From Hemileia vastatrix (taxonomy: Eukaryota > Basidiomycota > Pucciniomycetes > Pucciniales > Zaghouaniaceae): a DNA stretch of 64,000 bases. The notes below the pieces were generated by a model. It made no database searches. It was not told the DNA's origin and was given only the letters and a program-made list of their open reading frames with translations. Where the stretch lies: positions 11,494,498 to 11,558,497 of the forward strand of contig JASXTE010000017.1 in NCBI GenBank assembly GCA_030280995.1, given 5' to 3'. Shown here one piece after another: positions 35,269 through 47,300 of this stretch (the first letter of the stretch is position 1; every line of letters starts with the position of its first letter). The position numbers were made by a program, and so were the translations under genes.

Positions 35269-35640
35269 TAGTGTTAGTGGTGTCATTAGAAAAACTGTGT
35301 AGGAATGCAAAAAGTTGAAAAAAAAAAATTGTTATTGCCCCGGAGCCTTTTTTGGTTTAGCTGTATCACACTTTTGGTTTAGTGATAACATGTAAGTCAA
35401 ATAATTCCCGATGCTTTAAGTCATGCTCCACAATACGCATGGAGCCAAAAACGAAAATTTTTAAGATTTACATTGTGATGAAATTAGACAGCATTAGCTG
35501 ATTTATACAATTTTGAAGGTTTCTATGTATCAATTGTCCCAACCCTAACCAACCAATTAATCAAAACTCTCTCCCCAACTCATTTTTTTTCATCTCTTCC
35601 AAATAATAGATGCTCATCATTAAATTTTCAAAAAGAAACA

Positions 35641-36741
35641 TCAAAGATCTGGATTGAGATCTAAATCAAACAAATCACTATCAATGAAATCAGCGGCTGG
35701 CCGTTGACTATTGGTATTACTGCTATTGGAGACTTGATGAGTGGGATAAACGAGTGTAGGTTTTTGATTTGCTGCTTGATTTGGTGGAGCTAAAAAATCC
35801 AACCACAGAGTTAGCGGAAACAAACATAGAATGAAGGAAGTCAAAAGGAAAAGAAAAGAAAGATATGGTGAAGATGGAACACAATGTATTGAAACCCACC
35901 ACCATTGACAACAGTGAGTTCACCGATTCCGGGACCTAACTGACCGTCAGGACCTAGTGTGGGATTAGGAGGCTGTTTATCTGAGGTAGCATGAGCCATA
36001 GCAGCACCTAAACGTCCACTGGAGATGATGTCTTCGGTTGGAAAGGGCATCAGGAAGCGGAGAGATGGATCCTGAAGGTCTAAAGGTGGAGCTGAGTCAG
36101 GTGGTAATGGAGGAGCGGAAGTGTATGGGGCAATGAGCCGAGCATGTGAGAGAATTAGGGAAGGTTGGAGAGCAACTAATGGATGACAAATCATAAAATG
36201 AAAATAAATAAATAAAAACACTTGAGTCAATGGATGGAGAATCAACAGAAAGTGAGCATGAAAAAAAAAAAAAAAAAAAAAAAAAGATGAAGAGAAGAAT
36301 GAAAGACGGACGAGATTGAAGATGGCGAAATCGTTTTGTATCTTCTCTTCCATTAAGACAGACTGTTTTAAGTGTATTCTGAGCCTGAACAAAAGCTTGA
36401 AGATTGTGTTTCCATTTATAAAGGGACTGATTGATGCGATGCATGAGTTGATTAATAATGCGCTGGTTATTAGCATGCAGAAGTGATAGATCGAGTAAAT
36501 CGATGAGAAATAAGTCTAAAGAGTTGAGTGCGAGGAGAGCAGCATGTGCTTGTGTTGGTGCAGGGGTCGGTTGGGCAAGAAGAGTGAAGAGTGAGTTGGT
36601 GAGAAGGGCGAATTGATTGAGCCAATCATTTAGTTGACTGGCAATCGATAAAGAACGAGAGGCCACTGGAAGAGAAGATCCGGATGGCGATGCTGGCGAC
36701 AAAGATGAAGATGAACCCAAAGACATCGACACTCTCTTCAA
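35641..36741 (-). CDS. MED4: Mediator complex subunit 4, three exons
   Basis: Exons on minus: 36741-36312, 36175-35900 and 35789-35641 (stop TGA). Introns are 136 and 110 nt with donors GTCCGT and GTGGGT and acceptors ATTAG and TTTAG. Phases close exactly, giving 284 aa. The first ATG could instead be five codons in (36726). The N-terminal half is a Leu/Gln-rich helical region (NDWLNQFALLTNSLFTLL ... RIINQLMHRINQSL), and exon 2 opens with SLALQPSLILSHARLIAPYTSAP, the signature of Med4, followed by FPTEDIISSG. The C terminus is acidic (DFIDSDLFDLDLNPDL). Med4 belongs to the middle module of Mediator, which links transcription factors to RNA polymerase II in the nucleus. Intron 1 contains a ~24-nt T tract on the sense strand. 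Same strand as the next two genes. Confidence 0.87.
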
Positions 36742-37725
36742 TAATCACTCCCCTCGAAATCTCCGAATCTTTGAATCTCCGACAATAGAAGAGAAAAACC
36801 ACGAGTTCTGATTCCGATGCTTTTCTTCTCAAATTAAGAACTATCTTGTCAATTGACTCATTTCCATATTTGTCCCACACATTTCGCCACCCATTTATCA
36901 TTCTATCTGAAGTAACCCACGTCTCTCTCCACCCACGGTTTGATCCATAAATCACTGCTACACTTCAACATTACTTGCAAAATCACCTGAAGTTTCCAAA
37001 ACTTTTCAATGAAATTATATTTAAAAGTTCCGGAAATTTACTTCTAGGGACCTACATTTACTGCTCCCAATTTCCATCTCTAGAATTATAAGTAATTACC
37101 TTTCGCGCTCAGATAACTTTGTTTCCTTATTTTCTATTTCAAAAATCTAGCTCATCCTTACACAAGATCAAAAAAGAGAAAAAAAATTTGGTTAGATGTT
37201 TTTCAAATCCTATTTTATCAGATCTGTAGAACTAGTCCCTTACTGAAATAATGGATTTGTTTCTTTTTCAAGCAAAAAAATAAAATAAATTCAAATTTTA
37301 TATAATAAATACAAGGTAGAAATATTTAAAAAAAAAAAAAAAACACTCCAAAATCAATATCATATTAAATCACGAAAAGTGAAAACCCTAATCATTAGAC
37401 ATCTGGTGTGTGTGTGTGTGTGTGTTTAGTAGAAAATCATGTTATACAGCTAGACCAAGAAAGCTCCTTGGAAATGCAATTTTTTTTACAACTTTTCACC
37501 TTTCACCATACTCCTTTTGGACACAACATGAGCCCGCAATGAACCCATTGATCCTGTAAACAGCCATTCACGGTATCACATCCTTCCAATATATACACAG
37601 TGTACAATTTAATTTTGCACTACAAGTATTATTTTTGGAAATCAACTTGGCATTGCACTCAAATTGAACCATTTCGTGCTGCTTGCATCATGTCCCAAAT
37701 AGAGGGTGGGGAAAGGCAAAAAGTT

Positions 37726-37777
<52 letters not shown>

Positions 37778-38311
37778 ATTTCCACAAAGCTTTCTTGGTC
37801 CATCTGTAACACTGTGCATGAATTTGGTAATTGACTCTACTTAATCCCTTGAGTTTTACCATTGTCAAGCCAGAAACAAAAACCAACTCTCAAACAAGCA
37901 CTAGTACATCTGGTGTACAGGTTCTTTCTTTTATGATACACCTATATATGATATAAAATATTACATGATGAAATTGATTAAGGTGAAGGTTGATTAAATA
38001 TTGATTGTGATCCATAAAACATGATAATCATTACAATGTCCTTTCTTTCATTATATACAGCCAACCAACCAAACAAGCAGCCAATCCATCTATCTATCTA
38101 TTCACCTATAACCTGAGCTATTAATTTTTATATCATCTTTTATTCTATTTCCTTACCCTCATCACTTGTTTTATGGACATTTTTTTAACTTGCCATTCTG
38201 CGAAAACCACTTTAATAAGAAAAGTTGATTTATTTCAATGGTGATAAGATGACTTGATTTCATCATCTTTTATTATATTTTATGTTATCTTTATTTTTTT
38301 GTGATTTTTCT
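36742..38311. other. MED4 upstream region and twinfilin downstream region
   Basis: No additional gene is visible. It contains a (TG)n run near 37407-37425, an A tract near 37328-37342 and an uninterrupted T tract of about 49 bases (37727-37775). The MED4 promoter presumably lies just above 36741. Confidence 0.6.
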
Positions 38312-39062
38312 TCAACGTTTGCGACCAGGTCTAGGAGGACGAGCAAATCCTTTTCCATCATTATTACTTGCTCTGGTGTTTTCATCAACTCTACCACACC
38401 ATCCAAGTTCTTCTTTGATCATTTGTTTAGTTACTTCACTTGCATCGGAACTTTCAATCTACCAAAACATCCCCGCCCATATCCACACACATTTATATAC
38501 GCATGCATATATATAAATGTAAAATTACGTAGTCAGTCGAAGACTATTTTCTTTCTTGACGTAGAAATAGTGATGTAAATGAAAATGGAAAATAGTATGT
38601 ACCTTTTTCGTGACTTGAATACCCAAATGCCGTGCTCTCATTACAATTGAGCTTGAACTAGAAGAATACAATAACCTTGATTTGATGGGTGAAGTGGTGG
38701 GGCAAACATAGATGAACACTTGTTTGGAAAAGTTTTGTGGAGGAAAAAGATCGAGTTAGTGAGAAGATAGAGAAATGGGGAGATAAAGATTGCCCCACCT
38801 TTGGCTGATCGTTTTTCATCTTCACGAAGATGTAGAAACGTAAAAGTTGGACTGTTTTCTGGAAATTTGATCGGCTCGTCATCCGTGCCACTGAGATGGA
38901 AAATCAACGTTTCCTTCTCAACATTAATACTCTAAAAATGTGTTGTTTTTTTAAAAAAAAGATCAATAAACCAAGGTTCAATTTTTTCCAGTTTACCACA
39001 TATGAAATGAGGGTAGAGAATAAGAATTTCAATCAAGTAACATCACATTAGGGAAGGAAAAG

Positions 39063-39098
<36 letters not shown>

Positions 39099-40040
39099 TC
39101 CATGATTTACAAATTGAACCCATCCAGTCAAGCATTCATTCCATTCCACCAACGCTTTCTCAGCTTCTTGAATCCATTTCAGCCCCAACCCACTCTGTCC
39201 ACCACCAAACTCTCCAACCCCGCTGTCAGCGCCTTCACTCATCTCACCACCACCACCCTCATCATTACCAGGCGCCAAAAAGTTAACCTTCTTCCTACTC
39301 CCAAATTCAATCTCTGCAAGTCTTTCAACTTGCTTAATCTCCGCTAATTCTTTTTCATGCATCGTCATCGGTGCCTCAGCATTTCGATGGTCCATCCAAG
39401 CTTTGTATCCTTGGGGAGTGAGTTCATCTTTGGTCGTCGCAAACATGGTTTGAGTGAAGTGAGAATCTCCAAGCTATATCAAATCGATCATACGTCAACC
39501 AGTCCATCAATTAATACACCACACACACACATATATATATATATAGATAGATAGACAGATAGATAGATAAGTGAGGATAAAGGAAAAAGTTCCACAAAGA
39601 ATCACTCACTTGACGAGTCAGCCTCCCTCTAGTCGAGGCATAAATCATCTTATCTCTAACCTTCGCATGATCAGGCACATACATGATCAACATCCATCGA
39701 GACCCAACCCTCTCCTCATCCAACCGATATAACACATAAGCCGGATCTCGATCACTCAAAATACCATCCAACAAGTCAAAATCATCTATCGCACTTTTCC
39801 CATCTCGATTCATCACCCGTTCAGAAGCAGATAGTACTTCTATAAATGATGTAGTTATATATATATATTGTTTGTTATTTACTGGGATCCATGGCTTGCT
39901 TGATGACTTTGTTTTTTAAAAAAAGACTCACCATTTTCAATGATAACTTTGAGTGCTCTGACTTGACTCTCGGCAGCAAGAGCTTCGGTGAATGCTTCAA
40001 TAAGCTGGGTGGTGGGACCGATTCCGCTGGGAGCACTCAT
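38312..40040 (-). CDS. TWF1: Twinfilin, six exons
   Basis: Exons on minus: 40040-39932, 39839-39610, 39473-39111, 38931-38799, 38718-38603 and 38458-38312 (TGA). Introns are 92, 136, 179, 80 and 144 nt; all junctions keep frame, giving 365 aa. Two ADF/cofilin-homology domains are visible. The first spans roughly residues 5-150 (FTEALAAESQVRALKVIIENE ... DHAKVRDKMIYASTRGRLTR ... MFATTKDEL). The second begins after a Gly/Glu-rich linker (FLAPGNDEGGGGEMSEG) and includes LIFHLSGTDDEP ... VFIYVCPTTSPIKSRLLYSSS. The tail GFARPPRPGRKR is typical of the family. Twinfilin binds actin monomers and barbed ends in the cytoplasm and interacts with capping protein. Intron 2 carries CA/TA/GATA repeats and intron 3 a 34-nt homopolymer. 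About 540 bp separates it from RAD6. Confidence 0.93.
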
Positions 40041-40579
40041 TGGCAAAGTCGAGCAAAATGAAGACAATTCCAAGTCAATGAACCTCGTTTACCTATAAAT
40101 ATACATCTTTCAATTATATTGACAATAATTACTGTTACTATACAACCCTCTAAGCTCTCTGTAATACCAAGATATGCATTGTCTCAGCAACCTCTTGTCT
40201 CCATTCTATCTCTATTTCTCCCTTTTTCTGCTGCTTGATCGATCGTTTCAACTCCCGCATGATCATGCTCTATCTCCGATTTCCAGATTCAGTAAAGAGT
40301 TTTGGTTTTTGGTTCTTTATTATTGGAAAAATAGATACATTTGAGGGCAATTAATAGATTCGATTTGCATTATCAAAAAAAATTTATAGAAACAAACAAT
40401 CATAGTTAAAGTATACTTAAAATGTGAAAAAGAAATCAAATCAAAGAAAAAAGTATAACCGATATTTTACAAACCAATAGTTGGAAGAAAGAGAAAAGGG
40501 AAAAGATATAAAATAGAAAACATGAAGACTAATCATTCATGAGTTCAAAACTACAATTTGCTTTCATGCAGCCATTGGC

Positions 40580-41501
40580 TTACGAAGGGCCTGGCAAGGC
40601 CCCTTCATCAACCCAACTGGCTTCAACAGTTGCTCTAACTTTCTTAATGTAGTCCTTCATATTATCTCTATACAGATTAGCTGCTTCGGCGTTTGCAGGT
40701 CTATGAATAAACAACATTCATCAGTTAAGACATTCCAAAACATGAAATATTTACTCTGACGCAACATCCCATGCATAAAACTAATGGAAAATAGAATGAA
40801 TTGACTTACGAGTTTGGGTTGGGATCGTTTAGCAGACTTTGAACACTGGTCAAAATAGCGGCTACATCATAGGTAGGTGACCAACGATTTTGGAGGATAT
40901 CCAGACACAATTCTCCATTAGCATAAACGTTCGGATGAAACATTTTCGATAAAAATTTAACATTAGGGGCTGCAAGCGGAAGAAGAATGGAAAATGAAAT
41001 TTGTGAGCAATAAATAATATAACCGATGAGGGACAAATATTAATGGAAAAAAAGAAAAAAAAAGAAGAGGACGATGATTGACGTTTATTCGGATAGGACT
41101 CATCAAATGTCATGAGTAGTCTAAACGTGCCATCTTCGAATGGAGTGTCCGCTGACGACAGCAACCAGATATTAGTAAAGAGGAAGAGCAGACACAGAAG
41201 CGAATAACTGATAAAGGAAGAAGTTTACTGGGGCCAAAGATGACAGCGTTCCACACCATAATGTTATCGGGACATGGGGCGCCACTGATTCCACCGGGAG
41301 GATCGGAGGATAAGCGTTTGAAGTCACGGATCAGCCTTCTTCGAGAAGCGGTAGACTGGAAATGATTGAGAGAAGGGATGATAAAGAATCGGTTGAAGAT
41401 GAGAAACAAGGGAGAATCGTAGCCAAGGTAAGCCACCAGGATGAGTATTGGATGCTAAATAGATTTATTGAGGGAAAAGGGAGATGAAGAGAGCTGACCA
41501 T
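40580..41501 (-). CDS. RAD6: Ubiquitin-conjugating enzyme E2 Rad6/Ubc2, five exons
   Basis: Exons on minus: 41501-41499 (ATG alone), 41355-41229, 41151-41083, 40969-40810 and 40700-40580 (TAA). Introns are 143, 77, 113 and 109 nt. The first exon is only the start codon with donor GTCAGC; it is preferred because no other in-frame ATG precedes the invariant [15 protein letters not shown], and with it the active-site Cys falls at residue 88 ([14 protein letters not shown]), as in yeast Rad6. The product is 159 aa and contains HPN (78-80) and NDPNPNSPAN near residue 118. It ends ...[11 protein letters not shown], with no acidic tail of the yeast type. Rad6 monoubiquitinates histone H2B with Bre1, and PCNA with Rad18, in the nucleus. 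Confidence 0.96.
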
Positions 41502-42085
41502 GTACGGTGACGAGCAAGAAAGAAAAAAAAGAAAAGAAGAAAAGAAAACAAAAGAAAACGAAGGAAGTAAATCCGAGGCCGCAAAAGAAGAGAATGTGCT
41601 GTGGGAAATGCTCAAAACCAATCAGACTTATGTCTTCAAACCCAAAACGTCCAACTCAAACTTAAAATCCAACCCTGAAACCAAAGCACAAGCCAAAAAC
41701 CCAGCCCCCAACAGCAGAAACACGTGGCACGTCTCGTGATTGACAACCGGCGAGGGAAATGCCCTACCAAGTATTAATAAATGGGAATTAACTGAATGGA
41801 ATAGGCACTTGAAGCCTAACGGAACTGGGAAGGTAAAATGAGAGCGAGTGACGATGATAATGACGTCACTCGTGACGTTGACTTATTTAACGGAATCCAC
41901 CGCCAATATACAGCAGCCGGAAGGATGTTTTCATTACTTTTCAACATTTGATTGAAGAGCAACAACAAGATTCAAATCACCCAAGAAATGCGGTTCTAGT
42001 CAATTGGAGGCTGAAAATCCATTTTATCTTATCCGAAAAGTCAAAATAAAATGACTGGTAAGACAATAGTGAAAAGAGATAAATT
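41502..42085. other. RAD6 upstream region
   Basis: A purine-rich leader (41515-41565) precedes a moderately GC-rich stretch that probably includes the RAD6 promoter; 'tgacgtcactcgtgacgttgac' near 41860-41882 contains TGACGTCA, the CRE/ATF-type palindrome. No gene on either strand. Confidence 0.5.
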
Positions 42086-43008
42086 TTAAAAAACAAGCTT
42101 AGTACCCTGCCCAAAAATTGGCATTCTTCCTTTTTTGTCAATTTTATTTTTGCTCACCTCTTGACAATAAGTTATGCACTAACCATCTTACCCTCATTAG
42201 GAGCTATCAAATTTAGAAATTTATAATTATTTAAAAGGTATTTCACAACACAAAAAAAAAAAGCCACAAGCTTGACATTAATTCTCAGTAAAAAGGTGTT
42301 TTGGGGGCACAATTTGGCATATTTTAAAAAATAATCATGGTTGATTTGGTGGGAAAATAAGGTATTTTGAAATGTAAGATTTCTAACTTTGATACCCCCT
42401 ATTAAGACATTTTACTAGGCCCATACACAGAACCATTGGCTCAACATATCCTTCAACCACAATTTGGCATCCAAATCACATGCTCCTTGGCTTACCCATC
42501 CTTGGAACCACTATTAGGCCCCCAAACCCCTCCCTACAGCCACATGCCTGTCTTCCCCATTGTTTTTGGTAGGTACTTTTTTTTTCCCAGCCCATTTTTT
42601 CCCTCATCCCTGGCCCAACATCTTTTTCCCCACACCACAACTTACTCAGTAGGTATTTTTTTCTATTTTTTTTCTTTTCTTTTTTACTGATCCTGTTTAC
42701 TTATTGTTATTCCATTTTTTAGCCATTTTCTTCTTCCTCCCTGTCTTTTTTTCTCCTCGACCTCAGGATCCACTGGTCAGTAAAATTGGTCAGTTATTTT
42801 TTTGTTTTATAATTTTTTTTGGCTTACCATTGCATTTTTTTCATTATTCTTTTTTAGCCACCTTCTTTTCCCTTCCCTGCCTGTCTTTCTTATCCTTCAC
42901 ATCAGAATCTATTGTTCAGTAGTTTTTTTTATTTTATATTTTATTTATGGCTATTCAATGCATTTTTTTCTTTATTCTTTTTTTAGCCATGTTCTTTTCC
43001 CTTCCCTC
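42085..43008 (+). repeat. Left arm of a long-TIR Tc1-like transposon
   Basis: This stretch, minus the inserted MITE-2 (42199-42404), matches the inverse of 54885-55105 joined to 58843-59225. Shared landmarks in order are 'cacctcttgacaata', 'cttcaaccacaatttggcatccaaatca', 'cagcccatttttt', 'tagccattttctt', 'ctgtctttttttc' and 'ccttccctgcct'. The arms are roughly 0.9 kb. The exact outer end is uncertain (near 42085). The arm is cut at 43008 by the intact Ty3 element and resumes at 51841. Confidence 0.8.
42199..42404. mobile_element. MITE-2 copy A, Harbinger-type, ~206 bp
   Basis: Ends AGGAGCTATC and GATACCCCCT, flanked by ATT on both sides (42196-42198 and 42405-42407). The homologous arm near 59085-59100 lacks the insertion and has a single ATT, giving a direct empty-site comparison. 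The interior ('gccacaagctt', 'ggcacaatttggcat', 'aataatcatggttgat') matches copies B and C. Its terminus resembles that of the Harbinger element at 55109-58839 (AGGGGGTGTCAG), consistent with mobilisation by such a transposase. Confidence 0.88.
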
Positions 43009-44185
43009 TGTCAGTATAGTCTAGTATATAAGTATGATATAATAGTGTTATTTTATGGTCCTACTACTTATTAATAAATGATTTAGTGATTAAACCTCAG
43101 GGGAAGACTAATAGAATAGTTATACTCAAATAAAACTCACAATACTTGGATTTAAATGCGTGCTAGTGGTGGAAAATAGAAGAATAAAATATAGTTATAG
43201 CTATTATAAAGATAATATCAATTTAAAAGGGCTTTATAATATATTTCTGAATGTTAATAATTGTAGTGTAATGTTTGTTTGAAGTGTAGTAATTGAATGA
43301 TGATAATAAACCGTCAAAATCCCTCCTTACTTATACCCAAATCCACTGGAGTGCACAGACCTTCAATCCAGATGATGTCACTGCTATCCCCGGCAATTAC
43401 AGCACTGTGAGGGCCCATCACCTCCCCATGGCGTCCACTTCAAGCAGTTTCAACACCCAGACCTCCAGTAAGGACCCTCCATCACTATTAATAATAACAC
43501 AGAGTCATACCATAAATAGAAATCCCAGATAAAAGCGGATACCATAAAGAAACAGGTAAAATAAATGATCAAAAAGAGATTTAATGAAACTAAAAGTATA
43601 TAAAGGAAACAAATAAAATGTCCAAGCCCCCAATAACATCCCCAAGCATCCACATTAACCCAAAAACATATTTCCAACCCATAAATCCGTGAATAACCAT
43701 CCAAGGAAGTAATTTTAGTTGTCCAAACTGGGTGTATGCGCCTGATATAGGTGTCTATGCTTCTGTAGGCGTTGTGAATCCACTGATTTCGTCCATATGA
43801 CCTAAAATAAGCAGAAAAACAAAGGTTATAGGATATTAAGGGGCTAAAACCCACTTATATACCTAAATATACATAATATACTGCATATTTCACTGAATAT
43901 GAGATTTATGTATACATATAAGCTTATGTATGTCAATAATTACTTCATATCACTTAAGATAAGTATATTATGACTCCATTAACACCTTAATAAGTATTAT
44001 TAGGCCATGGATAAGCTATTTAAACTATTATAAATTATATAATAGAATAATAATTATATATATATATAATAAAATAATATATATTATTATTTTAACCTTA
44101 TTTTTAAGATATAAGCTTAATCTAATTAAGGTTATCTTATTTTAAGCATAAGAAATACTCAGTCCTAAGGATATTTAGGCTGACA
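43009..44185 (-). repeat. 3' LTR of the intact Ty3 element, 1177 bp
   Basis: Same as 50682-51840 except for 18 extra bases (near 43271-43288, between GTGTA direct repeats) and T versus C at the third position. It includes short open frames of 79 and 134 codons that are identical in the two LTRs simply because the LTRs are. Confidence 0.95.
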
Positions 44186-44302
44186 CTCCCTCACCCCAAA
44201 AAAAACAAATAAAAAAAATGTTAAGACATTTTAATTAATCTTAAGGAATGAAATAATAAAATAAAAAATAATTTTTATAATACATATACTGAATGAACAG
44301 TA

Positions 44303-47300
44303 TTATTTAGATTTAAATTTTTTCAAGAGATTTTTAAGATCAGAGATTTCATTTTCTGGAATCCATTGGTCATATTCACTTGATTTATTTTTAAATCTTA
44401 GTAGATACTCAACTCCCTTTTCTTTTGTAAGGTGTCTCTTTTTAAGTATCTTTTCAATTTCTGCTTTTTCCACTATTTCTTCAGGTTGCTGTTTATGCCT
44501 TCCTGATCTTCTTGGAAAGAGAGCAGTATCATTAGAATGGTATGGTTTTATAAGAGAAATAGGAAATACTGGATGTTTTCTATCATAAGGTGCATATAGA
44601 ATAACTTCAACAGCATTATTACCAACCATCTTTTTAACTACAAATGGTCCAATGAATGGATCCTTCAATTTAACATTACCATTTAAATTGAAATGTAGCG
44701 TTGAAATAAGGACTTCATCACCCTCTTTGAACATTTGTTCTTTATGGGCTTTATCCCATCTTTTCTTTTCATACTCAAAAGCCTTATTTATACATTCTTG
44801 AGCATGTTTTCTGCATAGTTCCTGCATCTGAAGAAAAGATTTAGTACCTGGATGAATATCCAATCTAGGTAACTTATTAAGAGTTTTAGCAGGGGTATTA
44901 GGTACATATCCCAACCATAACTCAAATGGCTTTTTGCCAGTGACAGAATGTACTGTACTATTGTATGCAAATTCTAACCCTGGGATAAGGGTTACCCAAT
45001 CATGCGTGAATTTGTCATTGTCTTTAAAATTAAGACCAAAAGCACAGTATCTTCTTATCATATCTTCTAAGGTTTGTATCATTCTTTCTGCTAGCCCATC
45101 AGTTTGTGGATGGTGTGCTGTAGAAAGTTTTAATTGACACCCTGAAACATCCATAAGTGATGTCCAGAACTCAGAAGTAAATTTAGGATCTCTGTCAGAA
45201 ACTATTGCTTTGGGGAAACCTGCTGTATTTAACATTTGTGTCCACCATAAAAAAGCTAAGTCCTTTGCAGAAACCTCTTTGTGGGTAGGAATAAATTTAC
45301 ACATCTTTGTAAATCTATCTACAATTACCCAGCAGGAGTTATAACTCTTATGCCCTGCTATTGGCAAACCTGTTACAAAGTCCATGTTAATGATTTCCCA
45401 TGGAGCTTTTGGTTGCTCAATTTGTTGTAATAAACCAGCTCTTTTTCCTGTTAATCTTTTAGATTTTTGACAAGAATCACATGTTTCAACATATTTCTGA
45501 ACATCCTCAGACATGTTGATCCACCAAGCTGTGTTTTTTACTCTGGTTAATGTTTTATGATAGTCAAAATGACCTGCTAATATATCATCATGACATATAC
45601 TTAACATTAACTCCTTCATTGAAGGGGGAATTACAATTACATTACTTAATTTTTTCCTGTAATATATAAAACCATCCTCAATGGAAAATTTTCCTTTCTC
45701 TAATGCCTCTTTATACTTATTTGGTAATGTTTTTATTAAAACATTCATTGAAGCATTAGATGGATCATTTAATATTGTAGTTAATTTACTTAAGTCAGGA
45801 TCTGAATTATAATTATCAAGAATTGATTGCATAAATTCATCCTCCAGATCTACAATATAAATGCCATAAATGTTAATAATCTCTGATTCAGGAACATAAG
45901 CAGGATTATCATCATTATTAGGCAGAGGTACTCTAGATAACAGATCTACATTAGAGTGCAAGGTTCCTGCTCTATGTGTAATAGTCATCCGTCCTCTGTA
46001 TTCTTGTACAGCTAATTGCCATCTAAACATGTGTCTATTAGGAGTTTTCATGTTTAAGAGTGACTTAACTGCACTACAGTCAGTTATTAACTCAAATTTT
46101 TGGTCTTCAAGGTAATAATGTAGCTTTTCAAGAGCCCATACTACTGCCAAACATTCAAGTTGAGTAGCACCATATTTCAATTCACCACTTCTCAGAGTAC
46201 GTGAAATATAGCAGATTACTACTTCTGACATTTTACCTTCAATAAGTTGTTTTTGATGCAAAGCAGCACCCAGTCCAATAAAACTTGCATCTGTATATAA
46301 TACAAAAGGTAATTGGAAATCTGGTAATATCAAGATAGGAGCTGTCATTAAACATTCTTTCAACTTATTAAAAGCTTGTTGTCTTTCATTATTCCAAATG
46401 AAAGCTTCTGATTTCTTTATCAGTGTGGTCAGTGGTGCAGCAATTGATTGGTAGTTTTTTATATATTGTCTATAATAACCACACATTCCAAGAAAAGATT
46501 GTACATCCTTCACATTTTGAGGAATGCCAATATTTTTTATTGCAGCCACTTTATTTTGGTCTACACATATTTGTAAGCCAGATACAATATGACCAAGCAC
46601 TTTTAAAGATTCAAACCCAAATTTACATTTTTTCAATGCAAGGGTCATTTTTATTTCATCCATTTTTTGAAATACTTTCCTTAAATGGATTAAGTGTTCA
46701 TCAAAAGTTTTAGAGAACACTATGATGTCATCAATGTATACCATTAACCATCCCTCAATCATTTCATTATGGAATGTTATATCCATTAACTTTTGAAATA
46801 CTGATGGAGCATTTTTTGGTCCAAATGGCATTCTGACATACTTATAAATTCCCATGTGTGTTGTTATCAACAAAAAGTTCTGTGAATTCTTTTCAACAGG
46901 AATTTGATGGTACCCTTTATTTCCATCTAGGCAACTTATATATTTAGCACCTTTAAGGGTAGCATGTATAGAGGCAATCCTTGGCAAGGGATAAATATCA
47001 TCTACTGTAAATGTATTTAATGCTCTATAATCACCACACAGTCTTGCTTTATCTTGTTCATAAGAAATCAGCACTGGTGATATTACACAATATTTTGGTG
47101 TAGTTTCAACCTTCTCAAGAATGTTCATCTTTAATAACATCTTAATATTATCCTCTATGTCTTTCCTCTTCATTGGTGAAGCAGGGTATGGTTTCTTTTT
47201 AAGACTAGCAGGAATATTATCCATATCACAGGTTAAACTAATTTTCATTTCATGATCTTTTACAAGGCCAAGTTCATTTGTACCATGTGCAAAAGCCATT

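Noticed and set aside
37659..37886. 75-aa minus-strand Lys-rich frame
   Set aside because: Runs through a ~49-base homopolymer; not a gene.
43450..43854. 134-aa frame conserved between 43.5 and 51.1 kb
   Set aside because: It lies inside the two nearly identical LTRs, so conservation reflects LTR identity and not protein constraint.
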